Counted from the first letter of the stretch, positions 37,581 to 46,874 are shown. The stretch: 50,845 bases of DNA from an uncultured Blautia sp. (GCF_934371575.1 NZ_CAKRNY010000026.1:1-50845); one strand, 5' to 3'. Translations and numbers: made by a program. Notes: generated by a model not told the origin, from the sequence alone.

Positions 37581-37961
37581 TTACTTCATAAACCGGTCGA
37601 TTGCACGCTCCAGTTCCTTGATTGCTTCCTTGTCACCATGCTCTACTGCATCTACAATACAATGCTCAATATGATCCTGTAAAATGATCTTTCCTGTATT
37701 ATTGATCGCGGATTTCACAGCGGAAAGCTGAATCAGAACCTCACTGCAGTCACGTCCGTCCTCCACCATGCGCTTGATGGATTCCATATGTCCAATTGCC
37801 CTTGAAAGGCGGTTCAGCACTGCCTTTGTCTGTGCATGACTGTGATGATGTCCGTGTTCTCCATGGGAATGTATGACCGTGGTGCCATCTTCCAGAACAT
37901 GGGTATGAATATGTCCTGACTCCCCTTCGTGCTGATGTTCTGTTATATGTTCTTTGTCCAT
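37581..37961 (-). CDS. CsoR-family metal-sensing repressor with His-rich N terminus
   Basis: About 126 residues from the ATG at 37961 (GGAGGAG upstream). The N-terminal 45 residues are rich in His (EHQHEGESGHIHTHVLEDGTTV followed by HSHGEHGHHHSH). The C-terminal all-helical DUF156 domain has the Cys-His-Cys pattern of Cu(I) sensors: Cys in GRDCSEV, then His and Cys four apart in DHIEHC. The likely role is a copper- or nickel-type metal-responsive repressor. No copper ATPase or chaperone is adjacent, so the regulated gene may be the downstream Mrp gene or one elsewhere. Confidence 0.85.
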   Translation of the reverse strand: MDKEHITEHQHEGESGHIHTHVLEDGTTVIHSHGEHGHHHSHAQTKAVLNRLSRAIGHMESIKRMVEDGRDCSEVLIQLSAVKSAINNTGKIILQDHIEHCIVDAVEHGDKEAIKELERAIDRFMK

Positions 37962-38053
37962 GTCATTCTCCTCCAGTTGGTGAACTTCTTTTGAAGCACG
38001 TCTGTTCATTATAACACAGTTCTTAAAAATATGCACTATTTCCGGAAATTGTA

Positions 38054-38284
38054 TTAAGAAATTTCTGTAAAAGAACAGCGCTGCTTAATCTGGGAAGTCT
38101 GAATATCAAATATTATGGTTCCGTCCTCCAGAACTGTTTTCTCATAGGACACCTCTTTCCCCTTAAACTTGTCCTTCACATACTCCTCCGGATCTTCGAT
38201 TTCCACCTCATCCACAAATACATCCCGCATCTGATTTCTGGGACACTTGTTAAAAATTTCCCATATTACTTCGTATTCTTTCAT
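38054..38284 (-). CDS. Small conserved-looking protein of unknown function
   Basis: About 76 residues starting MKEYEVIWEIFNKC at 38284 with AGGTGAG upstream. Acidic, with mixed beta/alpha character (VFVDEVEIEDPEEYVKDKFKG), two Cys and no membrane segment or known motif. It is upstream of and on the same strand as the CsoR-type gene, and divergent from xpt. Confidence 0.6.
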   Translation of the reverse strand: MKEYEVIWEIFNKCPRNQMRDVFVDEVEIEDPEEYVKDKFKGKEVSYEKTVLEDGTIIFDIQTSQIKQRCSFTEIS

Positions 38285-38350
38285 ACTCTCACCTGACTTT
38301 TCATAAATTAATTTTATTATAGATATTTTATACTTTTTTGTCAAAAATAA

Positions 38351-38379
38351 TTGAACTTCTTCAAAGAATGTCGTATCAT
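38351..38379 (+). promoter_or_regulatory. Predicted promoter of xpt
   Basis: TTGAAC (38351-38356), 17-bp spacer, TATCAT (38374-38379). The leader left before the ATG is about 45 nt, too short for a purine riboswitch. Confidence 0.5.
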
Positions 38380-38428
38380 AGAAATATTAAAAACATAAAT
38401 CACTCTAGCCGAAAAAGGAGATATAGCC

Positions 38429-39001
38429 ATGCAGCTTTTAAAAGAACGAATTCTGAAAGATGGCGTTGTCAAGCCAGGCAATATATTAAAGGTAGACAGT
38501 TTTTTGAACCATCAGATGGACATTGACCTGATCAACGAAATCGGTAAGGAATTTAAAGCACGTTTTTCAGACCGCCCCATTACCAAGATTCTTACTATTG
38601 AGGCTTCCGGTATCGGTATTGCATGTATTGCAGCACAGTATTTTCATGTTCCTGTAGTATTTGCCAAGAAATCCCAGAGCGTAAATCTTGACGGTGAAAT
38701 GTACTGCACCAAGATCGAATCCTTCACACATAAGAAAGTTTATGATGTTATCCTTTCCAAGAAATTCCTTGGACCAGAAGATCATGTACTTCTCATTGAT
38801 GACTTCCTTGCAAATGGCTGTGCACTTCTTGGTCTGATCGACATTGTGAAGAAATCCGGTGCTACTCTTGAGGGAGCCGGAATCGTAATTGAAAAAGGCT
38901 TCCAGCAGGGCGGACAGCAGATCCGCGACATGGGCGTTCGTCTGGAATCCCTAGCTATCATTGATTCCATGACTGATGATTCCCTTACCTTCCGCGAATA
39001 A
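38429..39001 (+). CDS. xpt: Xanthine phosphoribosyltransferase
   Basis: Salvages xanthine with PRPP to XMP. 190 residues, typical of Xpt. The N-terminal [31 protein letters not shown] segment is diagnostic, and the PRPP motif is [24 protein letters not shown] precedes the ATG. Single-gene unit flanked by a promoter and a perfect terminator palindrome. Confidence 0.96.
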   Translation: MQLLKERILKDGVVKPGNILKVDSFLNHQMDIDLINEIGKEFKARFSDRPITKILTIEASGIGIACIAAQYFHVPVVFAKKSQSVNLDGEMYCTKIESFTHKKVYDVILSKKFLGPEDHVLLIDDFLANGCALLGLIDIVKKSGATLEGAGIVIEKGFQQGGQQIRDMGVRLESLAIIDSMTDDSLTFRE

Positions 39002-39009
39002 TGTACGAC

Positions 39010-39036
39010 AAAAGCAGCCGAATTCGGCTGCTTTTT
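39010..39036. terminator. Bidirectional terminator between xpt and the sugar-binding lipoprotein
   Basis: GCAGCCGAATTCGGCTGC is a perfect palindrome flanked by AAAA on the left and TTTTT on the right, so it works for both convergent transcripts. Confidence 0.9.
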
Positions 39037-39052
39037 ATCATACATGATTCTC

Positions 39053-40417
39053 TTATGCTTTCTCATCCTTTACTTCTGGAACCTCTTCCGTAGTAACTTC
39101 CGGCTCTGCCTCCGGCGTAGGACTTATTTTCTTCTCCAATACCGGTGTAGGGGAAGCTTCCGGCGCAATCATCTCCGGCAGATAGAAGCCACTGTCTACT
39201 AAAATCTGGTAATTGTCTTTATCAATCAGCTTACCATCACAGGTAAGAGTTCCTATAATCTTCACTCCATTGTCATACTGAGAATAATTACTGATTTCAA
39301 CGTCTTCACCCTTCAGATATGTATCAACAAGAGAAATACAGTCTTCTGCCAGATCTCTTCGGTCCATCAGGATAGTAAAGCCCATCTTGCCTTCTGCTAC
39401 GCTCTTTACAGCCTTTGCATCTGCGTCTACACCAGTGATATACGGCCAGCCTTCCTCCGACGGCTGAAGATTTTCTTTTTCCAGAAGATCTATGGCTGCC
39501 AGCGCAAAATCATCAGAAGCTGTACAAATAATATCAGGGGTTTTCTCAAGGGAATAGAATTCATCTGTAACAGACTTCAGCTGCTTCATTGCCGCATCAG
39601 TATCCTCATCCATAATACTGCATTCATCAAAGGTCTGACGTCCTGAACGACAGATCAGGGTACCATCATCTATATACTCCTGCAAGCCTTCCAGAATTCC
39701 GTTAAACAGAAACAGGGATGCATCATCATCCGGAGAGCCCATAAGGAATTCTATAGTACGTGCACCTCTGTCCTCCCGTACTTTATCAAGCTCCAGACTC
39801 TTTATAATATTCCCGGCAATTTCGTTTCCAATTGCCCTGGTATTAAAGGTAACAAAATATTTAATATCAGAACTGTCCATGATCAGATTATCATAATCAA
39901 TTACAGGAACTGACTGCTCAGCTGCCTCTCCCAAAACCTCAGAAAGAGAATACGGATCTACTGGAGAAATCACAAGAGCCTTCAGTTTTTCATCCTGAAG
40001 CAATTCCCTGATCTGGGAAATCTGAATATCAGCTTCACCATCTGCAAAATACAGTGCCGCATTATATCCGGCTTCTTCCAGGCGGGATTTCAGTTCTGTG
40101 CGCTCCAGACTGCTGTTGATATCGTCCCCTTCTTCCGGGAGAAAAACGCCTACCTTATCAAGATTTTCCTGAGTGATCTGAGCATCCTGAGCATTGTCCT
40201 CTGAAGTACTGTCTGCTTCTGTGTTTTCACTGTCCTTTTTATCGGATTTTTTATCCTGACTTTTTTTATCATCTGATGTCTCAGTGTCACCAGTACCTTC
40301 TTTTTCAGTTTCCGCACTCTCTTTTACTGCTTCTGTAGCCTCGTTTTTACCGCATCCTGCAAATAAAGTGCCGCATACCATAAGTCCTGTAAGAATTACT
40401 GCGATTTGCTTTTTCAT
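39053..40417 (-). CDS. Orphan sugar-binding lipoprotein (periplasmic-binding-protein type 1)
   Basis: About 454 residues from the ATG at 40417 (GGAGAG upstream). A lipoprotein signal peptide ends at LFAGC (Cys22), followed by a low-complexity Ser/Asp/Lys linker (about 25-70). A type-1 periplasmic sugar-binding fold follows (KALVISPVDPYSLSEVLGEA, PVIDYDNLIM, IEFLMGSPDDDAS, VDADAKAVKSVAEGKMGFTI), with a Pro/Glu-rich tail. It resembles xylose/ribose-type ABC receptors, but no permease or ATPase gene is adjacent. It probably serves as a sensor or uses a transporter encoded elsewhere. Confidence 0.8.
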   Translation of the reverse strand: MKKQIAVILTGLMVCGTLFAGCGKNEATEAVKESAETEKEGTGDTETSDDKKSQDKKSDKKDSENTEADSTSEDNAQDAQITQENLDKVGVFLPEEGDDINSSLERTELKSRLEEAGYNAALYFADGEADIQISQIRELLQDEKLKALVISPVDPYSLSEVLGEAAEQSVPVIDYDNLIMDSSDIKYFVTFNTRAIGNEIAGNIIKSLELDKVREDRGARTIEFLMGSPDDDASLFLFNGILEGLQEYIDDGTLICRSGRQTFDECSIMDEDTDAAMKQLKSVTDEFYSLEKTPDIICTASDDFALAAIDLLEKENLQPSEEGWPYITGVDADAKAVKSVAEGKMGFTILMDRRDLAEDCISLVDTYLKGEDVEISNYSQYDNGVKIIGTLTCDGKLIDKDNYQILVDSGFYLPEMIAPEASPTPVLEKKISPTPEAEPEVTTEEVPEVKDEKA

Positions 40418-40436
40418 AAAACTCTCCATTCTATGC

Positions 40437-41042
40437 TTACTTATACTCTTTTAGAATTCCTTTGAGATAGTCACGATAAGCCTGAACTGCCTTTTTCGGT
40501 TTCATAAGAAGGACATCCCGGCCCATCCCGGTCAGCCATCCGTAAAACTCCGGTGTCTCCTCCACCTGCACAGCTGCAACAAAGGTATCGTCTGTTTTAT
40601 CCCTGTACTGTGCGTAATTTCCCAGTACAGACATCACTTCTTTCTTTTTCTTGTTATTGCAGAGAAGCTTCAGCGGCTTATCCTCATCAGAATCAGAAGG
40701 AGGAAGCAGCCAGCTCGCTTTTTCCTTTCCGAGCTGTGATTCTTCGGCAGGCTGAGTGTCTGCAACAGGCTGTGATTCTTCGGCAGGCTTCATTTCATCC
40801 TCAGCAGTATTTTGTCCTTTCAGGTAATATCCGGTGTATTTTCCTCTTTTAAACTTAATATCCATGCCAAAGCTTCGCAGCACTTCCATATCATCGTAAA
40901 TGCTTTTTCGCTCTGCACTGACTCCATTTTCCTGAAGTCTGCCGATAATTTCCTGCATGGTACACGGATGCGTTTCGCTGGTTTCTCTCAGTATTTTTTC
41001 AAGATACAGGATTTTTCCTTTTTGATTCGTTCCTTTTGCCAT
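40437..41042 (-). CDS. HTH regulator with WCX-like C terminus but no WYL domain
   Basis: 201 residues. The N-terminal winged HTH (1-76: ILYLEKILRETSETHPCTMQEIIGRL ... YDDMEVLRSFGMDI) is like those of WYL regulators. A Glu/Pro/Gln-rich linker (about 77-122) contains an internal PAEESQ repeat. The C-terminal 80 residues (KLLCNNKKKKEVMSVLGNY ... GRDVLLMKPKKAVQAYRDYLKGIL) match the WCX end of the same family, while the central WYL ligand domain is missing. AAGGGG precedes the ATG. It lies 19 bp upstream of the lipoprotein gene and is probably co-transcribed. Confidence 0.7.
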   Translation of the reverse strand: MAKGTNQKGKILYLEKILRETSETHPCTMQEIIGRLQENGVSAERKSIYDDMEVLRSFGMDIKFKRGKYTGYYLKGQNTAEDEMKPAEESQPVADTQPAEESQLGKEKASWLLPPSDSDEDKPLKLLCNNKKKKEVMSVLGNYAQYRDKTDDTFVAAVQVEETPEFYGWLTGMGRDVLLMKPKKAVQAYRDYLKGILKEYK

Positions 41043-41088
41043 ATCGTTCCCCTTATTTCTTTATCTGTCTGCAGCTTGCAGCAGCCAG

Positions 41089-41814
41089 TCAGTTTTCTTT
41101 TACAAAACGGTGATATACATAATCATTTGCAGCTTTTTCTTCAGTGTCATCAAGCGGAGCAAGTGAAACCGTCTTTCCATATTTTTTCTCAAGAGCATGG
41201 GCGATCAGCCAGTCTGCCAGCTGCGGGTTCTTGGGAAGAAGCGGGCCATGGAGATAGGTTCCGATCACGTTTTTGTAGACCACGCCCTCATATCCTGTTT
41301 TGCCATCATTTCCAGAGCCGTAAAGCACCTTTCCAAGAGGCTCGCAATTATTAATGCAGGTTCTTCCTCCATGATTCTCAAATCCCACCACAGGCATATC
41401 AAAAAGGTCGCTTTTCAGAACAATGTTACTGATCAGGCGCCCCTCGCCCTGTTCCGTATAAAGATCCACCAGATCAAGCCCTGTAATGGTTCCCTGATCT
41501 GTTTTATAATATTTTCCAAGAAGCTGATAGCCACCGCAGATAGCAATGACAACGCCGCCGTCTTCTACGTATTTCTTGAAATCCGGCTGAATCTCTTTTA
41601 ATTTTTCACATACAAGCATCTGCTCTCTGTCTGAACCACCGCCCAGAAGTACAATGTCCAGTCTGGAAAAATCAATCTTATCCCCAAGCTCAAAGGCTAT
41701 GGTCTCTGCCTCAATTCCACGCCACTGGCAGCGTTTCATAAGGCACTGGATATTTCCTCTGTCTCCATACAGATTCAGGAGATCCGGATACAAGTGTCCA
41801 ATTGTCAGTTTCAT
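41089..41814 (-). CDS. gatD: Lipid II isoglutaminyl synthase, glutaminase subunit GatD
   Basis: Amidotransferase subunit that supplies ammonia to MurT for amidation of D-Glu in lipid II. 241 residues. Nucleophile Cys93 is in AICGGYQLLG, the substrate Arg is near 126 (GEGRL), and the His is His189 (GTYLHGPLLP), positions close to those of S. aureus GatD (C94, R128, H189). The start overlaps the murT stop by 4 bp. D-Glu amidation is needed for efficient cross-linking. Confidence 0.93.
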   Translation of the reverse strand: MKLTIGHLYPDLLNLYGDRGNIQCLMKRCQWRGIEAETIAFELGDKIDFSRLDIVLLGGGSDREQMLVCEKLKEIQPDFKKYVEDGGVVIAICGGYQLLGKYYKTDQGTITGLDLVDLYTEQGEGRLISNIVLKSDLFDMPVVGFENHGGRTCINNCEPLGKVLYGSGNDGKTGYEGVVYKNVIGTYLHGPLLPKNPQLADWLIAHALEKKYGKTVSLAPLDDTEEKAANDYVYHRFVKEN

Positions 41815-43148
41815 TCCTTTTCTCCCTCCATTTTCTTCAGAATATTATGTGTGCTGAATAATGCAGTGTAATTTACCAGAACGTACAGATTCCCTACGCC
41901 ATCCTCCACTCTCTTTCGAATGGCTGTTTCCACGTTTTCTTCCAGCATCACCGGAATATCCACATATTTCATGCGAAGGCGCATATCCTGACAACGAATG
42001 CCGCTGACTGTAATGGAATGAATACTCTCGTCTCCAAGAAGATCAAAATCCACGTCCCAGAGCCAGGAAATATCGGTTCCATCCTGTGCATTGTCATTTA
42101 TCGTGATAATAATATCCTTCTTTGTTTTATCCTGCATAACTGCGGAAATATTCTGGTTAAAACCTGCCGGATTTTTGGCAAGGTTCAGCATAACGCCGGT
42201 ACCTTTAATTCTGAACTGCTCCATCCGGCCGTTTTCCGGATTGAATTTCTGAAGCATGTTCTGAAAATGCTCTCCCATAAAGCCGGCTGTACGAAGCCCT
42301 GCATAAGCAGCCAGAATGTTGTATACGTTATAAAAGCCCTTATAATTGGCTGTGAGATGCCTGTTTTCCACCTGGAAGGATAACTGATCACCTACTTTTA
42401 CATTGTACGCATCAAATTTTATCTCAGGCCTTGCAAAGCCGCAGGATGGACATCTGTAATCTCCTAACTGACTGTAATGATAAAAGCTGTACTCCAGTTT
42501 TGCACCGCATTTTTTGCAGAAACGGCCCTCCCTGATCTCATTGGCTGCACTTTTCTGAACGGGCTTACTGATTCCATAGGTAACATATGGATTACCGCTG
42601 TCCATAGCCAAATATGCGGAAAGCGCATCATCTGCATTCACAATAACCTGCATTTTCGGCACTGTGCATATCATCTCTTCCAGAATATTCATGGTAATAT
42701 CGATCTCACCGTAACGATCCAGCTGATCACGAAACAGATTGGTAAGAAGCATATAATCCGGCTTCAGTCCAGGAAATACATGACGGGTGGAAGCTTCATC
42801 TACTTCAATACATGCGTAATCTGCATCCAGCTTTCCCGTAGGCCCTGCAGCCAGCACAAAAGCTGCAACAACACCGTTCAGCATATTAGAGCCGGTATGG
42901 TTGCATACTACCTTCTGTCCTTCATTTTCAAGAGCTGCGCAAAGCATATTATTTGTAGTGGTTTTACCATTGGTTCCACAGGTTACAAATATTTTCTTCC
43001 GAACCTGAGAGGAAAGATCCTCCAGAATATCAGGATTGATCTTCAATGCGATCTTGCCAGCCCAGGTAACACCCTGACGGCCCATTTTCCTGCAGACAAA
43101 GCCTGCAGTCTTTGCTGCAAGCACTGCAGCCATCGTCTTTATTTTCAT
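41811..43148 (-). CDS. murT: Lipid II isoglutaminyl synthase, MurT ligase subunit
   Basis: Mur-ligase-like enzyme activating D-Glu of the stem peptide. 445 residues. The ATP P-loop is GTNGKTTT (58-65), and the Cys4 zinc ribbon insertion has C211/C214 and C233/C236. The C-terminal DUF1727 has NDNAQDGTDISWLWDVDF (351-368) with the catalytic Asp region. AAGGAT precedes the ATG at 43148. Together with gatD it forms a two-gene unit with 4-bp overlap. Confidence 0.94.
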   Translation of the reverse strand: MKIKTMAAVLAAKTAGFVCRKMGRQGVTWAGKIALKINPDILEDLSSQVRKKIFVTCGTNGKTTTNNMLCAALENEGQKVVCNHTGSNMLNGVVAAFVLAAGPTGKLDADYACIEVDEASTRHVFPGLKPDYMLLTNLFRDQLDRYGEIDITMNILEEMICTVPKMQVIVNADDALSAYLAMDSGNPYVTYGISKPVQKSAANEIREGRFCKKCGAKLEYSFYHYSQLGDYRCPSCGFARPEIKFDAYNVKVGDQLSFQVENRHLTANYKGFYNVYNILAAYAGLRTAGFMGEHFQNMLQKFNPENGRMEQFRIKGTGVMLNLAKNPAGFNQNISAVMQDKTKKDIIITINDNAQDGTDISWLWDVDFDLLGDESIHSITVSGIRCQDMRLRMKYVDIPVMLEENVETAIRKRVEDGVGNLYVLVNYTALFSTHNILKKMEGEKE

Positions 43149-43184
43149 GTGTATCTGATCCTTTTTAAGTATTGTTTTCGTATG

Positions 43185-44036
43185 TTAAAAATCAAGTTGA
43201 GTCAGAACATCTGAACAGATTCCTTTTGCACCTTTTTCCAGATAGCCCATGGCCTCCTCTTTGTCATTTATGGTATAAATATATACCAAAATGTCCCGTT
43301 CGTCAAAAATTTTCTGCACATCTTCTGACCAGTAATCTTTGTATACCGTTACAGCATTGATTTTATTTTTCTGACAGAAATCTGCAATATTTTCCAGTTC
43401 CTCAACAGAATATTCCTGCCACAGAGAATAAATATATGCAGGAAATTTATATAAAAGGACGGTTCCCGGGTACATTGCCGAATTATAGATCTGCGGTATG
43501 ATCTGTCCCAGGGTATGTTCAATACCAGCATTTATGGCGATTTCCCTGTACTTGGCATAATCTTCCAGAGTACGCTGGTAATTACGCACAGAGTACTGCT
43601 TGGAATCCAGCATTACAAAAGCATCCGGATACTGATCCAGAAGCTTCAGCAGATCTTCAAATGTCATGGGTGTGTACTTTCCATAGATTGGTGTATTCAA
43701 AAACTCTTCTGCGGACAACACCTTCCGCCCTTCACCTTCCCACTGTCCCAACGACTCTTTCCAGTTATGACGGCACACCCATACACCATCACTGGTCTGT
43801 GTCAGGTCAACCTCAAAAAGCCTGCAGCCTTTGTCATAGTAATTGATAAAGCTTTCCCGGGAATTCAGATATGTGAGATCATCAAGTCCCCCCAGGGCAT
43901 GTGTTACAATATTATAATTTTCCCATTTGAATTCTGGTGTATTCACTGAAACAGCATCTCTTTCTTCATGCTGAACGGAACCAGTCAACATACATGCCAA
44001 CAAACAAATTTCTATAATTAAAAAAACTTTTCTCAC
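43185..44036 (-). CDS. GDPD-like phosphodiesterase, probably membrane-anchored
   Basis: 283 residues starting at GTG (44036), with AAAGGAT upstream. The N-terminal hydrophobic stretch includes LLAC (Cys15), a possible lipobox. The PLC-like/GDPD fold is shown by VTHALGGLDD, EVDLTQTSDGVWVCRHNW (Glu, Asp and His ligands; His-Asn instead of the usual His-Asp) and late TVYKDYW and IYTINDKEE blocks. It lacks the usual HRG at the start of the domain, so the substrate may differ from glycerophosphodiesters. It sits upstream of murT on the same strand, suggesting an envelope role. Confidence 0.75.
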   Translation of the reverse strand: MRKVFLIIEICLLACMLTGSVQHEERDAVSVNTPEFKWENYNIVTHALGGLDDLTYLNSRESFINYYDKGCRLFEVDLTQTSDGVWVCRHNWKESLGQWEGEGRKVLSAEEFLNTPIYGKYTPMTFEDLLKLLDQYPDAFVMLDSKQYSVRNYQRTLEDYAKYREIAINAGIEHTLGQIIPQIYNSAMYPGTVLLYKFPAYIYSLWQEYSVEELENIADFCQKNKINAVTVYKDYWSEDVQKIFDERDILVYIYTINDKEEAMGYLEKGAKGICSDVLTQLDF

Positions 44037-44062
44037 ATTTTTATCCTTTGTCTGATAAGAAA

Positions 44063-44095
44063 AAAGAGATATCTACGAAACGTAAATATCTCTTT
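44063..44095 (-). terminator. Terminator of the rpmJ-rplQ operon
   Basis: AAAGAGATAT pairs with ATATCTCTTT across a 13-base loop, followed by a T-run on the minus strand, just beyond the rplQ stop. Confidence 0.85.
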
Positions 44096-44122
44096 AAATA
44101 TGATCCGTAATTCAGTTTCGAA

Positions 44123-44659
44123 TTAAACCAGCTCGATGAGCACTTCCATAGCGCCATCACCTTTACGCTGACCAATCTTAACGATTCTTGTGTAACCACC
44201 GTTACGGTTAGCGTATTTCGGAGCGATCTCCTCGAACATTTTCTTAACCATATCTACATCTTTTGTGTTTTTCTTCTTGCCAGCGCCCTTAGCCGGAACT
44301 TCTTTAACCGGGTAGAACACTTTCATCATCTGACGACGAGCATGAAGTCTGGATGGAGCATCTTTTGTGATCTGCTTCTCAACTTCATCGTAAACAGTTT
44401 TCTTCTTACCGTCTACAACTTCTTTTACTCTCTTGCCTTCAGCATCTTTTCTTGCAATCTTAGCTGTTACAGTAACAGTCTCAAAGTTGTCTTTCTCGCG
44501 AACTGCCATAGCTACAAGACCTTCAGCGATCTTACGGATCTCTTTAGCCTTAGCTTCTGTTGTAACAATTTTTCCATTGTATAACAGATTTGTAACCTGG
44601 TTTCTTAACAGAGCTTTTCTCTGATCAGCTGTTCTGCTTAATTTTCTATATTTTGCCAT
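44123..44659 (-). CDS. rplQ: 50S ribosomal protein L17 (with insertion)
   Basis: Ribosomal large-subunit protein. The canonical MAKYRKLSRTADQRKALLRN start is at 44659 with GGAGG upstream, and the conserved LHARRQ and GGYTRIVKIGQRKGDGA blocks are present. At about 178 residues it is some 50 longer than B. subtilis L17. The extra stretch lies between the VREKDN helix and LHARRQ (roughly residues 58-105; lysine-rich, KRVKEVVDGKKKTVYDEV). Last gene of the alpha operon. Confidence 0.96.
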   Translation of the reverse strand: MAKYRKLSRTADQRKALLRNQVTNLLYNGKIVTTEAKAKEIRKIAEGLVAMAVREKDNFETVTVTAKIARKDAEGKRVKEVVDGKKKTVYDEVEKQITKDAPSRLHARRQMMKVFYPVKEVPAKGAGKKKNTKDVDMVKKMFEEIAPKYANRNGGYTRIVKIGQRKGDGAMEVLIELV

Positions 44660-44780
44660 TGAATTTTCCTCCATCTGTGGGACAGCAGTCCACGCTTGTT
44701 CGGTCTTACTGAACTGCTGCTTAGCAAATCCCCACTATAATAATCTTACTCGGTATCTGTACGCTACCTTTATGGTTATC

Positions 44781-45740
44781 TTACTCTTCTGTAGGCTGAA
44801 GCTGTAAGCCCAGCTCTTTTAATTTGGCAAGTACTTCCTCTAAGGACTTACGTCCAAGATTACGTACTTTCATCATATCGTCAGAAGTCTTATTGCAAAG
44901 CTCTTCAACAGTATTGATGCCTGCTCTCTTCAGACAGTTGTAAGAACGAACTGAAAGCTCAAGCTCATCAATGCTCATCTCAAGAACTTTTTCTTTTTCA
45001 TTGTCTTCTTTCTCGATCATAACCTCAGCGGTCTTTGCATTCTCGGAAAGGTCAATGAAAAGGCTTAAATGCTCACTTAATACCTTAGCAGCAAGGCTTA
45101 CTGCTTCATCAGGATCCAGTGTGCCGTTTGTGTAAACATCAAGTGTCAGCTTATCAAAGTCTGTTACCTGACCAACACGTGTATTCTGCACAACCATGTT
45201 GACTCTCTCAACCGGGCTGTAGATTGCATCAACTGCAATCACACCGATTGGCATGTCATCTGATTTGCCCTTATCCGCACTCACATAACCACGGCCTTTT
45301 GTGATGGTAAGCTCCATTGCAAGTCTGCAGTCTTTACCACCGTTTAAGGTTGCGATTACCTGATCCGGATTCATGATCTCGATATCCTGATCTGCCTGAA
45401 TATCAGCAGCTGTTACTACGCCTTTTCCCTCACACTCGATGAATGCGGTCTTAGGCTCATTGTCACTGCTGTTATTCTTGATTGCAAGACTCTTAAGATT
45501 CATGATAATCTCTGTCACGTCTTCTTTTACTCCTGGGATGGAGCTGAATTCATGAAGAACACCATCAATCTTAACCTGGCTTACTGCAGCTCCCGGCAGG
45601 GAGGACAGCATAATTCTTCTAAGAGAATTGCCAAGTGTAGTACCGTAACCTCTTTCAAGAGGCTCTACAACGAATCTTCCAAATTTCTTATCTTCAGATA
45701 TCTCGGTAATTTCGATTTTTGGTTTATTAAAATCAAACAC
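44781..45740 (-). CDS. rpoA: RNA polymerase alpha subunit
   Basis: 319 residues. The assembly domain has [18 protein letters not shown], and the C-terminal DNA/UP-element-binding domain has [16 protein letters not shown] and [13 protein letters not shown]. The start codon is GTG (45740), with GGAGGG upstream. Between rpsD and rplQ as in other Firmicutes. Confidence 0.98.
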   Translation of the reverse strand: MFDFNKPKIEITEISEDKKFGRFVVEPLERGYGTTLGNSLRRIMLSSLPGAAVSQVKIDGVLHEFSSIPGVKEDVTEIIMNLKSLAIKNNSSDNEPKTAFIECEGKGVVTAADIQADQDIEIMNPDQVIATLNGGKDCRLAMELTITKGRGYVSADKGKSDDMPIGVIAVDAIYSPVERVNMVVQNTRVGQVTDFDKLTLDVYTNGTLDPDEAVSLAAKVLSEHLSLFIDLSENAKTAEVMIEKEDNEKEKVLEMSIDELELSVRSYNCLKRAGINTVEELCNKTSDDMMKVRNLGRKSLEEVLAKLKELGLQLQPTEE

Positions 45741-45794
45741 TATAAATTTCCCTCCTTCTGGGTTGTATGCAATTGAGGGTATTATCAGGGCTCA

Positions 45795-46388
45795 TTATTT
45801 GGAGTACAACTCGACGATAAGCATCTCATTTACAGGAACGTCGATTTCTTCTCTTGTAGGAAGCTCTTTAACAACGCCCTTAAGGTTCTCCTGATCAGCC
45901 TCAAGCCAGTTCGGAACAAGTCTTCCGCCTGTTACTTCCAGGATTCCTTTGTATCTCTCAGAACCTTTGCATTTCTCTTTGATCTCGATGCTGTCGCCAG
46001 CTTTTACGAGGTAAGAAGGAATGTTTACACATTTGCCATTTACAAGAACGTGCTTGTGGTCAACGATCTGACGAGCTTCTTTTCTTGTTCTTGCGAATCC
46101 CATACGGAAAAGAACATTGTCAAGTCTTGTCTCAAGCATGATCATCAGGTTCTCACCAGTCTGACCTTTCATTCTGTCGGCTTTCTTGTAGTAGTTACGG
46201 AAAGGTTTCTCCAGAACGCCATAAATGAATTTAGCTTTCTGTTTTTCTTTTAACTGAAGACCGTACTCAGATACTTTACGGTTTGCACGTTTTAACTGTC
46301 TTGTGGATTTTTTATCAATTCCTAAATAAATTGGATCCATTCCAAGGGATCTACATCTTTTCAGGACCGGTGTTCTATCTACTGCCAT
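45795..46388 (-). CDS. rpsD: 30S ribosomal protein S4
   Basis: 197 residues with the S4 RNA-binding domain ([34 protein letters not shown]). This copy is in the alpha operon with AGGAGG before the ATG. The N terminus lacks the four-Cys zinc motif (only Cys12), i.e. the C-minus form. Confidence 0.97.
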   Translation of the reverse strand: MAVDRTPVLKRCRSLGMDPIYLGIDKKSTRQLKRANRKVSEYGLQLKEKQKAKFIYGVLEKPFRNYYKKADRMKGQTGENLMIMLETRLDNVLFRMGFARTRKEARQIVDHKHVLVNGKCVNIPSYLVKAGDSIEIKEKCKGSERYKGILEVTGGRLVPNWLEADQENLKGVVKELPTREEIDVPVNEMLIVELYSK

Positions 46389-46421
46389 CTTGGCTTACCT
46401 CCTAATTCAATTAAACTCAGA

Positions 46422-46817
46422 TTAGACTCTTCTACGTTTTGGTGGACGGCATCCGTTGTGCGGAACCGGAGTTACGTCACGGATACTTGTTACTTCAAGA
46501 CCACATGCCTGAAGGGCACGGATAGCAGCCTCACGACCTGATCCTGGTCCTTTAACCATTACGTCTACTGTTTTTAATCCATGAATTAAAGCAGCCTTTG
46601 TTGCAGTCTCAGCTGCCATCTGTGCTGCATAAGGGGTAGATTTCCTTGAACCTCTAAATCCCAGACCGCCGGCACTTGCCCATGAAAGAGCGTTTCCTTC
46701 GTTGTCAGTCAGAGTAACAATTGTGTTGTTAAAAGAAGACTGGATATGTGCCTGTCCGTGTTCAACGTTTTTCTTGACACGACGTTTTGTAGTCGCTTTC
46801 TTAGTTGTTTTTGCCAT
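46422..46817 (-). CDS. rpsK: 30S ribosomal protein S11
   Basis: 131 residues, with [46 protein letters not shown] and the C-terminal [17 protein letters not shown]. The ribosome-binding site is weak (AGGTTAG), possibly relying on coupling with rpsM 57 bp upstream. Confidence 0.98.
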   Translation of the reverse strand: MAKTTKKATTKRRVKKNVEHGQAHIQSSFNNTIVTLTDNEGNALSWASAGGLGFRGSRKSTPYAAQMAAETATKAALIHGLKTVDVMVKGPGSGREAAIRALQACGLEVTSIRDVTPVPHNGCRPPKRRRV

Positions 46818-46874
46818 TTTAAAACTAACCTACGCTTTCCTTAATCAATTATAATTTATAGTTAGGATACTGAA

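Noticed and set aside
38341..38428. Purine riboswitch upstream of xpt
   Set aside because: No purine aptamer sequence, and the leader after the predicted promoter is only about 45 nt.
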